This document shows, in pieces, positions 24,781-34,550 of a DNA stretch of 64,000 nt. The stretch's first letter is position 1. Every line of letters begins with the position of its first letter. Made by a program: the position numbers and the translations under genes. The stretch covers positions 186,001 to 250,000 of the forward strand of contig NZ_JASCIQ010000003.1 in assembly GCF_029968035.1 (NCBI RefSeq). The letters run 5' to 3'. The notes under the pieces were generated by a model that saw only the letters and a program-made list of their open reading frames with translations, made no database searches and had not been told where the DNA came from. The stretch comes from Streptomyces cavernicola. Lineage in GTDB: Bacteria; Actinomycetota; Actinomycetes; Streptomycetales; Streptomycetaceae.

Positions 24781-26025
24781 TCAGACCTGGGGGCGCAGGC
24801 GGGCCTTGTCGACCGGGGACTGGCCGTCGCGGGTGTCGGCGAGCAGGACGCTGCCCTTGCGCCAGTCCTTCCAGCTCATGTTCCAGTCGCCGAGGCCGTT
24901 GCCGAAGGTGGGCATGTCCTCGCCGTAGCTGTTGATGGTCTTGACGAGGTCGCCCTGGCGCAGGGTCTCGAAGAGCCAGGCGGCGTTGTCGGTGCTCATG
25001 CCGACGCAGCCGTGGCTGGTGTTGGCGTAGCCGTGCGAGCCGGCCGACCAGGGGGCGGCGTGCAGGTACTCGCCGGTGTCGGTGACGCGGGTCGCGTAGT
25101 ACACCATCTTGTCGTAGAAGTCCGAGGCGCCGATGCTGGCGCTGGTCATGCGGACCGCGTACTCCTGGCCGAGGACCACCTTGACGCCGTTGCGCGTGGA
25201 GTAGCCGGGCTTGCCGGTGGTGACCGGCACGGAGTTGATCTCCTCGCCGTTGCGGAAGACCGTCAGGTTGTGCGAGCCGGCGTCGACGACGGCCTCGACG
25301 CGGTCGCCGGTCTTGAACTTCAGCGGCTTGGTCTCGGTGCCCCACAGGCTGTCGTCGACCTTGATGCCCTCGAGGTGGGACTGCACCTCGATGGTGGCCT
25401 TGGTCGGCCAGTAGTCCTTGGGGCGGTAGTGCAGCGTCTTGCTGTCGACCCAGTGCCAGGCCCCCTCGGCGGCGGGCACCGAGCGCACGGTCAGGGCGCG
25501 TTCGACGATCGCTCTGGCCTTCTTGGTCTTGACGGCCTTGCTGAGCTTCGCCGTGACGGGCTGTCCGACGCCGTACGTGCCCTTCTCCGGGCCGAACTCG
25601 ACCTTCAGGACCTTCTTCTTGGGGGCGTCGGTGTCGAAGCTGAGGAGCTTGCTTCCCGGGGCGCCGTCCTCGTCCTCGGTGCTGACCTTCAGCTCGTAGT
25701 GCACGCCGGCCGCGAGCGGGCCGGTGCTGTGCCAGCGGGTGCCGTCGGCGGAGAGTTCGCCCGCGACGTAACGGCCGAGCTCGTCGGTGGCGGTGACGTC
25801 GGTGATGCGCCCCTCGTCGCCCTGGGCGGTCACCTCCAGGGGCTTCTCCGGGTCGGCCTTCTGTGAGCCGTCGGGGCCGTTGAAGTCGATCTGGTCGGCC
25901 GCGTCGTAGGGCTTCGCCGAGAGCGGATGGCCGTCGGAGCTGCCGCACGCGGTCGCTCCCGCGCCGAGCGCGACGACCAGCAGAGTGCAGCTCAGAACCG
26001 TGGTGATGCGCGGTGAGTTGCTCAT
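24781..26025 (-). CDS. L,D-transpeptidase lipoprotein (YkuD; LdtMt2-like)
   Basis: 414 residues. Signal peptide with Cys27 after GATA as lipoprotein site; two Ig-like beta domains (about 40-240); YkuD domain at about 245-390 with the catalytic motif SHGCVGM (His338, Cys340). It makes 3-3 crosslinks in peptidoglycan and is the usual target type for carbapenems. The C-terminal extension after the YkuD domain is typical of LdtMt2-type enzymes. ATG 26025 is chosen; a GTG two codons upstream is equally possible. No ribosome binding site is evident and CATAAC lies close before, so a very short leader is likely. Confidence 0.93.
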   Translation of the reverse strand: MSNSPRITTVLSCTLLVVALGAGATACGSSDGHPLSAKPYDAADQIDFNGPDGSQKADPEKPLEVTAQGDEGRITDVTATDELGRYVAGELSADGTRWHSTGPLAAGVHYELKVSTEDEDGAPGSKLLSFDTDAPKKKVLKVEFGPEKGTYGVGQPVTAKLSKAVKTKKARAIVERALTVRSVPAAEGAWHWVDSKTLHYRPKDYWPTKATIEVQSHLEGIKVDDSLWGTETKPLKFKTGDRVEAVVDAGSHNLTVFRNGEEINSVPVTTGKPGYSTRNGVKVVLGQEYAVRMTSASIGASDFYDKMVYYATRVTDTGEYLHAAPWSAGSHGYANTSHGCVGMSTDNAAWLFETLRQGDLVKTINSYGEDMPTFGNGLGDWNMSWKDWRKGSVLLADTRDGQSPVDKARLRPQV

Positions 26026-26097
26026 GAACACACGTTATGAAGATTCGTCAGCGAGGGCGCGTCGAGTGCTCCGTACGGGGCATGTCGACTGCTGCAG

Positions 26098-26142
26098 AAG
26101 AGGGGCCCGGACACTCCTTCTCGGAGTGTCCGGGCCCCTCTT
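26098..26142 (-). terminator. terminator of ctaCDF operon
   Basis: Perfect stem of 20 bp (AAGAGGGGCCCGGACACTCC pairs with its complement), 5-nt loop TTCTC, 21 nt after the ctaF stop. Confidence 0.9.
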
Positions 26143-26163
26143 GCGGTGCTACGTGCTAGCGGC

Positions 26164-26562
26164 TCACTGGTTCTGGTTCTCGCCGCGGTAGTACTCGTAC
26201 ACCCAGCCCCACAGACCGATGAGGATCAGCGGAGCGGAGAAGTACATCAGCCACCAGCCGAAGACGACGCCCATGAAGGCGAGCGCGCCACCGATGGCCA
26301 GGGAGAGCGGCTGCCAGCTGTGCGGGCTGAAGAAGCCCACCTCGCCGGCCTCGTCCGCGACGTCGGCCTCCTTGTTGTCCTGCGCCATGGCGTCGACCCG
26401 CCGGGCCGTGAAGGCCAGGTAGTAGCCGACCATGATGCACAGGCCGAAGGCCAGGAAGAGCGCCGTGGTACCGGCCGGCTCCTTCGACCACACGCCATAG
26501 ACGATCGCCATGGCGAGGACGAAGACGCTCAGCCAGATGAACATCTTGCCCTGGATCTTCAC
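26164..26562 (-). CDS. ctaF: cytochrome c oxidase subunit IV (actinobacterial)
   Basis: 132 residues with about four transmembrane segments, ending in [13 protein letters not shown], a usual ending of actinobacterial CtaF. It is the small fourth subunit of the aa3 oxidase. GTG start overlaps the ctaD stop by 4 bp (GTGA). It is the last gene of the operon. Confidence 0.95.
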   Translation of the reverse strand: MKIQGKMFIWLSVFVLAMAIVYGVWSKEPAGTTALFLAFGLCIMVGYYLAFTARRVDAMAQDNKEADVADEAGEVGFFSPHSWQPLSLAIGGALAFMGVVFGWWLMYFSAPLILIGLWGWVYEYYRGENQNQ

Positions 26563-28307
26563 TTGCCGACCTCCTTGCCGCCCGCGAGCGCCTTGTCCGA
26601 CTCGTCACCGTGGCCGAGCTGCTCGAGGGCCGCGATCTCCGGGTGGTGCAGGTCGAACGCCGGGGATTCGGAGCGGATCCGCGGCAGGGTGAGGAAGTTG
26701 TGCCGCGGCGGCGGGCAGGACGTGGCCCACTCGAGCGAACGGCCGTAGCCCCACGGGTCGTCGACCTCGATCTTCTTGCCGTACTTGGCGGTCTTCCAGA
26801 CGTTGTACATGAACGGCAGGATCGACAGGCCGAGCAGGAACGAGGCGATCGTCGAGACCGTGTTCAGGGCGGTGAAGCCGTCGGCCGCGAGGTAGTCCGC
26901 GTAACGCCGCGGCATGCCCTCGGCGCCGAGCCAGTGCTGCACCAGGAACGTGCCGTGGAAGCCCACGAACAGCGTCCAGAACGTGATCTTGCCGAGCCGC
27001 TCGTCGAGCATCTTGCCGGTGAACTTCGGCCACCAGAAGTGGAATCCGGAGAACATCGCGAAGACCACGGTTCCGAAGATCACGTAGTGGAAGTGCGCGA
27101 CCACGAAGTACGAGTCCGAGACGTGGAAGTCCATCGGGGGCGAGGCCAGGATGACGCCGGTCAGACCACCGAAGGTGAAGGTGATCAGGAAGCCGACGGC
27201 CCAGAGCATCGGAGTCTCGAAGGACAGCGAGCCCTTCCACATCGTTCCGATCCAGTTGAAGAACTTCACGCCTGTCGGAACGGCGATGAGGAACGTCATG
27301 AAGGAGAAGAACGGAAGAAGCACGCCACCGGTGACGTACATGTGGTGCGCCCACACCGTCACGGAAAGACCGGCGATCGCGATGGTCGCGCCGACCAGAC
27401 CCATGTAACCGAACATCGGCTTACGCGAGAAGACCGGGATGACCTCGGAAATGATTCCGAAGAACGGCAGGGCGATGATGTACACCTCTGGGTGTCCGAA
27501 GAACCAGAAGAGGTGTTGCCACAACAAGGCGCCGCCATTGGCCGCGTCGAAGATATGGGCACCGAACTTGCGGTCCGCCTCGAGGGCGAACAGCGCGGCC
27601 GCGAGCACCGGGAAGGCGAGCAGCACCAGAACGCCGGTAAGGAGCACGTTCCAGGTGAAGATCGGCATCCGGAACATCGTCATGCCGGGAGCGCGCATGC
27701 AGATGATCGTGGTGATGAAGTTGACCGAGCCGAGGATCGTGCCGAAGCCGGAGAAGGCCAGACCCATGATCCACATGTCGGCGCCGATGCCCGGCGAACG
27801 GACGGCGTCCGAAAGCGGGGAGTAGGCGAACCAGCCGAAGTCGGCCGCACCCTGCGGGGTGAGGAAGCCGCCGACCGCGATCAGCGAGCCGAAGAGGTAG
27901 AGCCAGTACGCGAACATGTTCAGCCGCGGGAACGCCACGTCGGGCGCGCCGATCTGCAGCGGCATGATCCAGTTCGCGAATCCGGCGAACAGCGGCGTCG
28001 CGAACATCAGCAGCATGATCGTGCCGTGCATCGTGAACGCCTGGTTGAACTGCTCGTTCGACATGATCTGCGTGCCGGGACGGGCCAGTTCGGCGCGCAT
28101 GAAGAGCGCCATCAGACCGCCGATGCAGAAGAACGCGAACGACGTGACCAGGTAAAGCGTGCCGATCGTCTTGTGGTCGGTGGTGGTCAGCCACTTCACG
28201 ACCACGTTGCCGGGCTGCCTGCGCCGAACCGGGAGCTCGTTCTCGTACGGTTCACTGCTTGCGGCGCCTGCTGCACCAGCACCCTGGGGTTCGTTGAGGA
28301 TGCTCAC
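26559..28307 (-). CDS. ctaD: cytochrome c oxidase subunit I
   Basis: 582 residues, twelve transmembrane helices. Heme a and a3/CuB ligands are seen in [22 protein letters not shown] (CuB His with the cross-linked Tyr), the [10 protein letters not shown] pair and AHFHYV. It reduces O2 to water and pumps protons. The start is the GTG at 28307 (VSILNEPQG), overlapping the ctaC stop by 4 bp (GTGA); the longer open frame upstream lies inside ctaC. Confidence 0.98.
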   Translation of the reverse strand: MSILNEPQGAGAAGAASSEPYENELPVRRRQPGNVVVKWLTTTDHKTIGTLYLVTSFAFFCIGGLMALFMRAELARPGTQIMSNEQFNQAFTMHGTIMLLMFATPLFAGFANWIMPLQIGAPDVAFPRLNMFAYWLYLFGSLIAVGGFLTPQGAADFGWFAYSPLSDAVRSPGIGADMWIMGLAFSGFGTILGSVNFITTIICMRAPGMTMFRMPIFTWNVLLTGVLVLLAFPVLAAALFALEADRKFGAHIFDAANGGALLWQHLFWFFGHPEVYIIALPFFGIISEVIPVFSRKPMFGYMGLVGATIAIAGLSVTVWAHHMYVTGGVLLPFFSFMTFLIAVPTGVKFFNWIGTMWKGSLSFETPMLWAVGFLITFTFGGLTGVILASPPMDFHVSDSYFVVAHFHYVIFGTVVFAMFSGFHFWWPKFTGKMLDERLGKITFWTLFVGFHGTFLVQHWLGAEGMPRRYADYLAADGFTALNTVSTIASFLLGLSILPFMYNVWKTAKYGKKIEVDDPWGYGRSLEWATSCPPPRHNFLTLPRIRSESPAFDLHHPEIAALEQLGHGDESDKALAGGKEVGK

Positions 28308-29263
28308 AGTTGGTTCTTCTCCGCATTCCTGGCCGGGTCCGTCTGCTCGATGCCGGACGGGATGTAGCCGGTCTGCCCCTTCTCGGCCAGCTCCTTCAGA
28401 TGCTGCTGGTAGCGCTCCGGGGAGACGACCTTGACGTTGAAGAGCATCCGGGAGTGGTCGACGCCGCAGAGCTCGGCGCACTTGCCCATGAAGGTGCCCT
28501 CCTTGTTGGGGGTCACCTCGAAGGTGTTGGTGTGGCCCGGAATGACGTCCTGCTTCATGAGGAACGGCACCACCCAGAAGGAGTGGATGACGTCACGCGA
28601 AGTCAGAACGAAGCGGACCTTCTCGCCCTTCGGCAGCCACAGGGTCGGACCCGGGTTGCCGTTCTGCGGGTTCCGGGTGCCGGGCGTGCCGACGTCGAAG
28701 ACACCGCCGGCGTTCTCCGGGAAGTCCTTCTGGAACTTGTCCGGAATCGCCGCGAGGTCCTTGTTCGACTTGGCGTCGCCTTCGGAACCAGGGACGTTCT
28801 CGATGTAGTTGAAGCCCCAGCTCCACTGGAAGCCCACCACGTTCACGGTGTGCTTCGGCTTGTCGGAGAGTGCGAGGAGCTTCGATTCATCGCGTGCGGT
28901 GAAGTAGAAGAGCACCGAAACGATGATGAGCGGAACCACGGTGTACAGCGCCTCGATGGGCATGTTGTACCGGGTCTGCGGAGGAACCTCGACCTTGGTG
29001 CGGCTGCGCCGGTGGAAGACAACGCTCCACAGGATCAGGCCCCACACGAGCACGCCGGTGGCGAGCGCCGCGGCCCACGAGCCCTGCCACAGGGAGAGGA
29101 TCCGAGGAGCCTCTTCCGTGACGGGGGTGGGCATACCAAGCCGAGGGAAGTCCTTGTATGTGCAACCGGTCGCGGTCGCCAGGACCAGGCCCGCAGTCAG
29201 CACCTGCGGCAGCTTCCGCCGCATCGGGCGCCGCGACGAGCGGTCGGAGCCGTTGGGACTCAC
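28304..29263 (-). CDS. ctaC: cytochrome c oxidase subunit II
   Basis: 319 residues, GTG start. The signal peptide ends at Cys34 (ATGC), a lipoprotein-type site; two transmembrane helices follow (about 62-85 and 105-125). The CuA centre is in [12 protein letters not shown] with the distal His in VIHSFWV. An insertion of about 50 residues between strand segments (around ENVPGSEGD to PGTRNPQNG) is typical for actinobacteria, where it contacts QcrC. First gene of ctaCDF. Confidence 0.97.
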   Translation of the reverse strand: MSPNGSDRSSRRPMRRKLPQVLTAGLVLATATGCTYKDFPRLGMPTPVTEEAPRILSLWQGSWAAALATGVLVWGLILWSVVFHRRSRTKVEVPPQTRYNMPIEALYTVVPLIIVSVLFYFTARDESKLLALSDKPKHTVNVVGFQWSWGFNYIENVPGSEGDAKSNKDLAAIPDKFQKDFPENAGGVFDVGTPGTRNPQNGNPGPTLWLPKGEKVRFVLTSRDVIHSFWVVPFLMKQDVIPGHTNTFEVTPNKEGTFMGKCAELCGVDHSRMLFNVKVVSPERYQQHLKELAEKGQTGYIPSGIEQTDPARNAEKNQL

Positions 29264-29641
29264 GTAGCGCCTTCCCGAGAGTCTCGCCCGCTCGGCCGGC
29301 GCTCGGCCGGTGTTGCTGTCGGTCGGGCTCCGGACCCTGTACGGGCAGGGGTTTGGATGTTTATGCGGACCAAACCCTACTGGACGCTATTTGGGGTCGC
29401 GCGGGGAGGGTGCCCAACGCGCCGTCGCACGACCCGAAGGGGTGGCCGAAACCCCCTCGCCGAGGCTCAACGCCGCACGTGAACGGGCAACTGACGCCCC
29501 CTTGGGGGATACCGACACAGAGTCGGCGGCGCCCCCCGGAACGACCTCTTCCGGGGGTGCGCCCCGCGGTGTCCCGCGTGGCGTGTCGGGAGTTGTCCAC
29601 AGGCCTCCGAGCCCTTCCCGTACTGCGGGTAGCGTGACGGC
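29264..29641. other. 378-bp divergent intergenic region (ctaC / nifS-tusA)
   Basis: Holds the inverted repeat above and, on the plus side, TAGCGT 6 nt before the GTG at 29642, fitting a leaderless start. I see no other gene or RNA. Confidence 0.5.
29349..29377. promoter_or_regulatory. inverted repeat GGGTTTGG-N13-CCAAACCC before ctaC
   Basis: Perfect 8-bp arms, 13-bp spacer that is AT-rich for this genome (ATGTTTATGCGGA). It lies 86-114 bp before the ctaC start, suitable for an operator of the oxidase operon. Confidence 0.5.
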
Positions 29642-31021
29642 GTGCCCTACTTCGACGCCGCATCGTCCGCCCCCCTGCACCCCGTTGCCCGCCAGGCGCT
29701 GCTCGCCGCGCTCGACGAGGGCTGGGCCGACCCGGCCCGGCTCTACCGCGAGGGCCGGCGGGCCCGGCTGCTGCTCGACGCCGCGCGCGAGGCCGCGGCG
29801 GAGGCGGTCGGCTGCCGCCCGGACGAGCTGGTCTTCACTCCTTCGGGGACGCGGGCGGTGCACTCGGGCGTCGCGGGCGTGCTCGCGGGCCGCCGCCGTG
29901 TGGGCCGGCAGCTCGTGGTCTCCGCCGTCGAGCACTCCTCCGTACTGCACGCGGCCGCGGCGCATGAGGAGCAGGGCGGTACGACGGTGCAGGTCCCGGT
30001 GGGGCGTTCGGGGCGGGTGGACGCCGGGGAGTTCGCCGGTGCACTCGGCGGAGAGACGGCGCTGGCCTGTCTGCAGTCCGCCAACCACGAGGTGGGCACG
30101 GCGCAGCCGGTGGACGAGGTGGCCGAGGCGTGCCGGGCCGCCGGGGTGCCGCTGCTCGTGGACGCGGCGCAGTCCTTGCCGTGGGGGCCGGTCGGGGGCG
30201 CCTGGTCGGCGCTCGCGGCGAGTGCCCACAAATGGGGCGGACCGTCCGGGGTCGGGCTTCTGGTCGTACGTAAAGGGGTGCGGTTCGCCGCTCAAGGGCC
30301 GTCGGACGAGCGGGAGTCGGGGCGGGCGCCGGGGTTCGAGAACCTGCCGGGGATCGTCGCGGCGGCGGCCTCGCTGCGGGCCGTGCACGCCGAGGCTGCT
30401 CAGGAGGCCGTGCGGCTGCGGGAGTTGACGGAGCGGATCAGGGCGCGGGTGCCGGAGCTGGTGCCGGACGTGGAGGTGGTGGGCGATCCGGAGCGGCGAC
30501 TGCCGCATCTGGTCACCTTCTCCTGTCTTTATGTCGACGGTGAGAGCCTGCTGCACGAGCTGGACCGGGCGGGCTTCTCGGTGTCGTCGGGCTCTTCGTG
30601 CACGAGCTCCACGCTGACGCCGAGCCATGTACTCAAGGCGATGGGCGTGCTGAGCGAGGGCAACGTACGGGTGTCGCTGCCGGTGGGCACGGAGGCCGCG
30701 GATGTGGAGCGGTTCCTCGGGGCGCTGCCGGGGGCGGTGGCCGCGGTGCGGGAGAAGCTGGGGGCTCCGGCGGCCGTGGCGGCTCCGGGCCCGGGTGACT
30801 CGCTCGTCCTCGACGTGCTGGGGAAGCGGTGCCCGATCCCGGTGATCGAGCTGGGCAAGGTCATCGGCGACGTCCCGGTGGGCGGCACGGTGACGGTGCT
30901 CTCGGACGACGGGGCGGCCGGGCTCGACATCCGGGCCTGGTGCCATATGCGGGAGCAGGAGTTCGTGGGCGAGGACCCGGCGGACCGCGGCACTGCTTAT
31001 ACGGTCCGCCGGGTCTCCTGA
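29642..31021 (+). CDS. cysteine desulfurase fused to a TusA-type sulfur carrier
   Basis: 459 residues. Residues 1-380: NifS/IscS-type cysteine desulfurase, PLP lysine in AHKWGGPSG, active-site Cys in SSGSSCTSSTL. Residues ~385-459: TusA/SirA domain with the sulfur-carrying Cys in LGKRCPIPVIELG (the CPxP motif). In most bacteria these are two proteins that pass a persulfide by contact; here donor and acceptor are one chain. Likely for tRNA thiolation, molybdopterin or other sulfur transfer. GTG start, leaderless in appearance (TAGCGT 6 nt before). It lies next to the oxidase operon and not far from HesB and NadA. Confidence 0.92.
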   Translation: MPYFDAASSAPLHPVARQALLAALDEGWADPARLYREGRRARLLLDAAREAAAEAVGCRPDELVFTPSGTRAVHSGVAGVLAGRRRVGRQLVVSAVEHSSVLHAAAAHEEQGGTTVQVPVGRSGRVDAGEFAGALGGETALACLQSANHEVGTAQPVDEVAEACRAAGVPLLVDAAQSLPWGPVGGAWSALAASAHKWGGPSGVGLLVVRKGVRFAAQGPSDERESGRAPGFENLPGIVAAAASLRAVHAEAAQEAVRLRELTERIRARVPELVPDVEVVGDPERRLPHLVTFSCLYVDGESLLHELDRAGFSVSSGSSCTSSTLTPSHVLKAMGVLSEGNVRVSLPVGTEAADVERFLGALPGAVAAVREKLGAPAAVAAPGPGDSLVLDVLGKRCPIPVIELGKVIGDVPVGGTVTVLSDDGAAGLDIRAWCHMREQEFVGEDPADRGTAYTVRRVS

Positions 31022-31035
31022 GGCGCCAGGCCGTT

Positions 31036-31063
31036 TCCTTCGGATCCGGCCTGATCCGAAGGA
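31036..31063. terminator. bidirectional terminator
   Basis: TCCTTCGGATC-N6-GATCCGAAGGA, 11-bp stem between the convergent desulfurase and adenosine kinase genes. Confidence 0.75.
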
Positions 31064-31100
31064 GACACCCCCTAGGGCACTGCCCGTGCCGGGGGCCGGG

Positions 31101-32075
31101 TCAGGCCAGGTGGTCCTGGACCTCGGTGGCGGCCTCGTGACCGTACGCCTTGGTGAAGCGGTCCATGAAGTGGGCGCGGCGCAGGGTGTACTCCTGGGTG
31201 CCGAGGGTCTCGATGACCAGGGTGGCCAGCATGCAGCCGACCTGGGCGGCGCGCTCCAGGCCGACACCCCAGGACAGACCGGAGAGGAAGCCGGCGCGGA
31301 ACGCGTCGCCGACGCCGGTCGGGTCGACCTTGGAGTCCTCCTCCGGGACGCCGACCTCGATCGGGTCCTCGCCGGCCCGCTCGATGCGGACGCCGCGCGC
31401 GCCGAGGGTGGTGACGCGGTGGCCGACGCGGCCGAGGATCTCCTCGTCGGTCCAGCCGGTCTTGGACTCGATGAGGCCCTTCTCGTACTCGTTGGAGAAG
31501 AGGTAGGTCGCGCCGTCGAGGAGGGTGCGGATCTCCTCGCCGTCCATGCGGGCGATCTGCTGCGAGAAGTCCGCGGCGAACGGGATGGAGCGGGTGCGGC
31601 ACTCCTCGGTGTGCCGGAGCATCGCCTCGGGGTCGTCGGCGCCGATCAGGACGAGGTCGAGGCCGCCGACGCGCTCGGCGACGGACTGCAGCTCGATCTG
31701 GCGGGCCTCGCTCATGGCGCCGGTGTAGAAGGAGCCGATCTGGTTGTGGTCGGCGTCCGTGGTGCACACGAAGCGGGCGGTGTGCAGGACCTCGGAGATG
31801 CGTACGGAGTCGGTGTCGACGCCGTGCCGGTCGAGCCAGGCGCGGTACTCGTCGAAGTCGGAGCCCGCGGCCCCGACCAGGATCGGGCGGGTGCCGAGCT
31901 GCCCCATGCCGAAGCAGATGTTGGCGCCCACCCCTCCCCTGCGTACGTCGAGGTTGTCGACCAGGAAGGAGAGGGAGACCGTGTGCAGCTGATCCGCGAC
32001 CAGTTGGTCGGCGAATCGGCCGGGGAAGGTCATGAGGTGGTCGGTGGCGATGGAGCCGGTGACTGCGATACGCAC
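31101..32075 (-). CDS. PfkB-family adenosine kinase
   Basis: 324 residues. VTGSIATDHLMTFPGRF at the N-terminus, the GGVGANI nucleoside-binding segment, and the DPTGVGDAFRAGF motif with the catalytic Asp. The order and wording resemble mycobacterial AdoK (Rv2202c), a PfkB-type adenosine kinase, closely; that gene also lies near ctaC. Phosphorylation of adenosine to AMP is therefore likely, although annotation as carbohydrate kinase is common. GTG 32075 has AGGAG at 9 nt. Confidence 0.88.
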   Translation of the reverse strand: MRIAVTGSIATDHLMTFPGRFADQLVADQLHTVSLSFLVDNLDVRRGGVGANICFGMGQLGTRPILVGAAGSDFDEYRAWLDRHGVDTDSVRISEVLHTARFVCTTDADHNQIGSFYTGAMSEARQIELQSVAERVGGLDLVLIGADDPEAMLRHTEECRTRSIPFAADFSQQIARMDGEEIRTLLDGATYLFSNEYEKGLIESKTGWTDEEILGRVGHRVTTLGARGVRIERAGEDPIEVGVPEEDSKVDPTGVGDAFRAGFLSGLSWGVGLERAAQVGCMLATLVIETLGTQEYTLRRAHFMDRFTKAYGHEAATEVQDHLA

Positions 32076-32213
32076 GGCGTATGTCTCCTGCGGGAGAGGC
32101 TGCGGTGGAGAGTGACACCTCACGCTATCCGGTGGGAGCCGGTCCCCTGAACCGCCAAAACTACCCGATAGTAGACCTTTTTCTGCGAGGTTCCGCGTGC
32201 GTACGGTGCGTAT

Positions 32214-32414
32214 ATGTCGAAGCACACCGCCATGCCGGAACAGCCCGACCTCACCCTGGAGCAGCTCCGGGGTGACTGCGCCCGGATGGCTCCGCACTGG
32301 AAGCAGGTGCGCGAGAGCGCGCCGCAGCCCGTCTCGCCGGCGAGCATCCACGGCGTGACCGTGCCGGGCACCTCGGCCAGGCTCCTCGACTCGATGTCCG
32401 ACTACGGGGACTGA
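32214..32414 (+). CDS. small hypothetical protein
   Basis: 66 residues, charged, with no membrane segment: begins SKHTAMPEQPDLTLEQL and ends LLDSMSDYGD. No domain recognised. ATG 32214 is 6 nt after TACGGT, a leaderless arrangement. It diverges from the adenosine kinase. The coding pattern (GC-rich third positions) and the conserved-looking ends support a real gene. Confidence 0.6.
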   Translation: MSKHTAMPEQPDLTLEQLRGDCARMAPHWKQVRESAPQPVSPASIHGVTVPGTSARLLDSMSDYGD

Positions 32415-32506
32415 GGCAGGGCGGCCGGGAACCGTACGCCCCGCAGGACCGTCCCACCGACAGTCGCCCCCGCACGGGGAGTCGGCGTGGACGAAGGAGC
32501 GATGCG

Positions 32507-33988
32507 GTGGGCAGCGAGGAGACGCACGAGGGCGCCGGTCGGCGGCAGCCCGGAGTCGTGGCCGTCTCGGTGGCGGCCGCGGTGCTGCTCGCCGGGGGCG
32601 GCGGCGCGTATGTCGCGGCGAACGCCTCGGGCGGGTCCGGCTCGGGTTCCGGTGCCGGTGCGCCCGCGGGCGATGAGACCCCTCCCCCGCTGGTCCTGGA
32701 CGAGGACGCGGCGCGTGGCGTCGCGCCCGGCGAGCCGGCGCCCGGCGGCGTGACGTACCGGGCGGGCGGCGAGCTGCCGAAGGGGCCGGACTCGGCGCCC
32801 GTCCACCGGCTGCGCGGCTCGGTCGGCGCGGCCCAAGTGGCCAGGCTCGCCGAGGCACTTGACGTGTCCGGCACGCCGCGCGCCGAGGGCACGGTGTGGA
32901 AGGTGGGCCGCGCCGGGGACGGGCCGGTGCTCACGGTCGGCAAGGAGGCGCCGGGCACCTGGACGTTTCAGGCGCACCAGGGGCGTACGGACGACTGCGT
33001 CAAGGGCAAGCCCTGTGCGGCGCAAGGCAGTTCGGGGCAGGGTGACACGGAGCCCGGACCGGTGAGCGAGCGGGCCGCCAAGAGTGCCGCCGCGCCCGTG
33101 CTGAAGGCGGTCGGGCAGGGCGGTGCCGCACTCGACGCCTCGCAGACCCTGGGTGCGGTGCGGGTGGTGAACGCCGACCCGAAGGTGGGCGGACTGCCCA
33201 CGTACGGCTGGTCGACCGGGGTGCAGATCGGCTCGGACGGTCAAGTGGTCGGCGGCAGCGGGCAGTTGACGAAGCCGGTGAAGGGCGCCTCGTACCCCGT
33301 GCTCAGCGCGGCGAAGACGATCGCGGAGCTGAACGAGCTCGCCACGAAGACCGGGCCGGGAAGCGGCAGCGGCGGTTGCGCTCGGCCCGTGCCGCACGGC
33401 GAGGGCTCCGCACCGCAGGGCATCGCTCCGGGTGAGCCCGCTCCCGACGGGGGCGCGAAGGCGGGGCAGCCGTGTCCGCCGGAGCCGAAGGGCGGCGGAC
33501 CGGAGCCGGTCGAGGTGTCGAAGGCGACGTTCGGGCTCGCGCTGCACTTCGAGCGGGGACGCCAAGTGCTCGTACCGTCCTGGCTGTTCCAGGTGAAGCC
33601 GGACGGGGCCGAGCGGGCGTTCACGCTGACGCATCCCGCGGTGGACCCGGCGTACCTGGCCGAGCCGGACGCGCCGGAGCCGCGGCCCGAGCCGACCGAG
33701 AAGCCGACCGCGGACGGCCCGGCGTCCAGGGACGTGCCGGTGACCTCGTACCGCGTGGACGGGCAGAAGGTGACGCTGCAGTTCTGGGGCGGCGCGTGCA
33801 GCGAGTACACGGCGCGGGCGACCGAGAGCGGCGGCGAGGTGCGGGTCGCCGTGGCCGAGAAGCCGCAGAAGAAGGGCCAGGTCTGCGTGATGATCGCCGA
33901 GGAGCGGACGGCCGACGTGACCCTGGACAAGCCGCTCGGCGAGCGCACCGTGGTCGGCACGAACGGGGTCGCCGTGCAGCGGAAGTAG
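32507..33988 (+). CDS. membrane-anchored hypothetical protein
   Basis: 493 residues. One N-terminal transmembrane segment (about 16-36, VVAVSVAAAVLLAGGGGAYVAA), then a Gly/Ser linker and an extracytoplasmic part rich in Pro, Gly and Glu, with two CxxxxC-like pairs (DDCVKGKPCAAQG and a GGACSEYT...VCVM pair near the end). No family recognised. GAAGGAG stands 7 nt before the GTG start. Such proteins are common and uncharacterised in Streptomyces. Confidence 0.7.
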   Translation: MGSEETHEGAGRRQPGVVAVSVAAAVLLAGGGGAYVAANASGGSGSGSGAGAPAGDETPPPLVLDEDAARGVAPGEPAPGGVTYRAGGELPKGPDSAPVHRLRGSVGAAQVARLAEALDVSGTPRAEGTVWKVGRAGDGPVLTVGKEAPGTWTFQAHQGRTDDCVKGKPCAAQGSSGQGDTEPGPVSERAAKSAAAPVLKAVGQGGAALDASQTLGAVRVVNADPKVGGLPTYGWSTGVQIGSDGQVVGGSGQLTKPVKGASYPVLSAAKTIAELNELATKTGPGSGSGGCARPVPHGEGSAPQGIAPGEPAPDGGAKAGQPCPPEPKGGGPEPVEVSKATFGLALHFERGRQVLVPSWLFQVKPDGAERAFTLTHPAVDPAYLAEPDAPEPRPEPTEKPTADGPASRDVPVTSYRVDGQKVTLQFWGGACSEYTARATESGGEVRVAVAEKPQKKGQVCVMIAEERTADVTLDKPLGERTVVGTNGVAVQRK

Positions 33989-34013
33989 CCGTTCCGCCCC
34001 GGCGCCGCGGACA

Positions 34014-34085
34014 AGGCGGAGGCTCGGATACGACGGCACGCCGCGGACACGGCTGCACCGCGGATGCGGCGGAGGCTCGGATACG
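34014..34085. repeat. direct repeat in intergenic region
   Basis: The string GGCGGAGGCTCGGATACG occurs twice about 54 bp apart between the hypothetical gene and the terminator. Confidence 0.6.
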
Positions 34086-34086
34086 G

Positions 34087-34125
34087 CGAAGGCGGCGCCC
34101 CCTGCAGAGGGGAGCGCCGCCTTCG
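34087..34125. terminator. bidirectional terminator
   Basis: GAAGGCGGCG pairs with CGCCGCCTTC, with an inner CCCCT-GCAG-AGGGG. It lies between convergent genes. Confidence 0.8.
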
Positions 34126-34161
34126 GCGTGCGTACGCCGGTGACTCCAGGAGCCGGTCGGC

Positions 34162-34518
34162 TCAGCTGAAGGAGTCGCCGCAGGCGCAGGAGCCCGTGGC
34201 GTTGGGGTTGTCGATGGTGAAGCCCTGCTTCTCGATGGTGTCGACGAAGTCGATCGAGGCGCCGCCGAGGTACGGGGCGCTCATGCGGTCGGTGACGACC
34301 TTGACGCCGTCGAAGTCCTTCACGACGTCACCGTCGAGCGAGCGCTCGTCGAAGAACAGCTGGTAGCGCAGGCCGGAGCAGCCGCCGGGCTGAACGGCGA
34401 CGCGCAGCGCCAGGTCGTCCCGGCCCTCCTGCTCAAGAAGGCCCTTGACCTTGGCCGCGGCGGCGTCGGACAGGAGGATGCCGTCGCTCACGGTGGTGGT
34501 CTCGTCCGATACGGACAT
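34162..34518 (-). CDS. erpA: iron-sulfur cluster insertion protein (HesB/ErpA family)
   Basis: 118 residues, A-type Fe-S carrier. The three conserved cysteines are in GGCSGLRY and the C-terminal SCACGDSFS. It carries or inserts Fe-S clusters into apoproteins; adjacent nadA makes a 4Fe-4S enzyme and the respiratory Rieske protein is nearby. ATG 34518 follows GGGAGAAG. A 20-bp palindrome lies 33 bp upstream. Confidence 0.9.
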   Translation of the reverse strand: MSVSDETTTVSDGILLSDAAAAKVKGLLEQEGRDDLALRVAVQPGGCSGLRYQLFFDERSLDGDVVKDFDGVKVVTDRMSAPYLGGASIDFVDTIEKQGFTIDNPNATGSCACGDSFS

Positions 34519-34550
34519 CTGCTTCTCTCCCGGGTTGTTCGGACTGCTTG

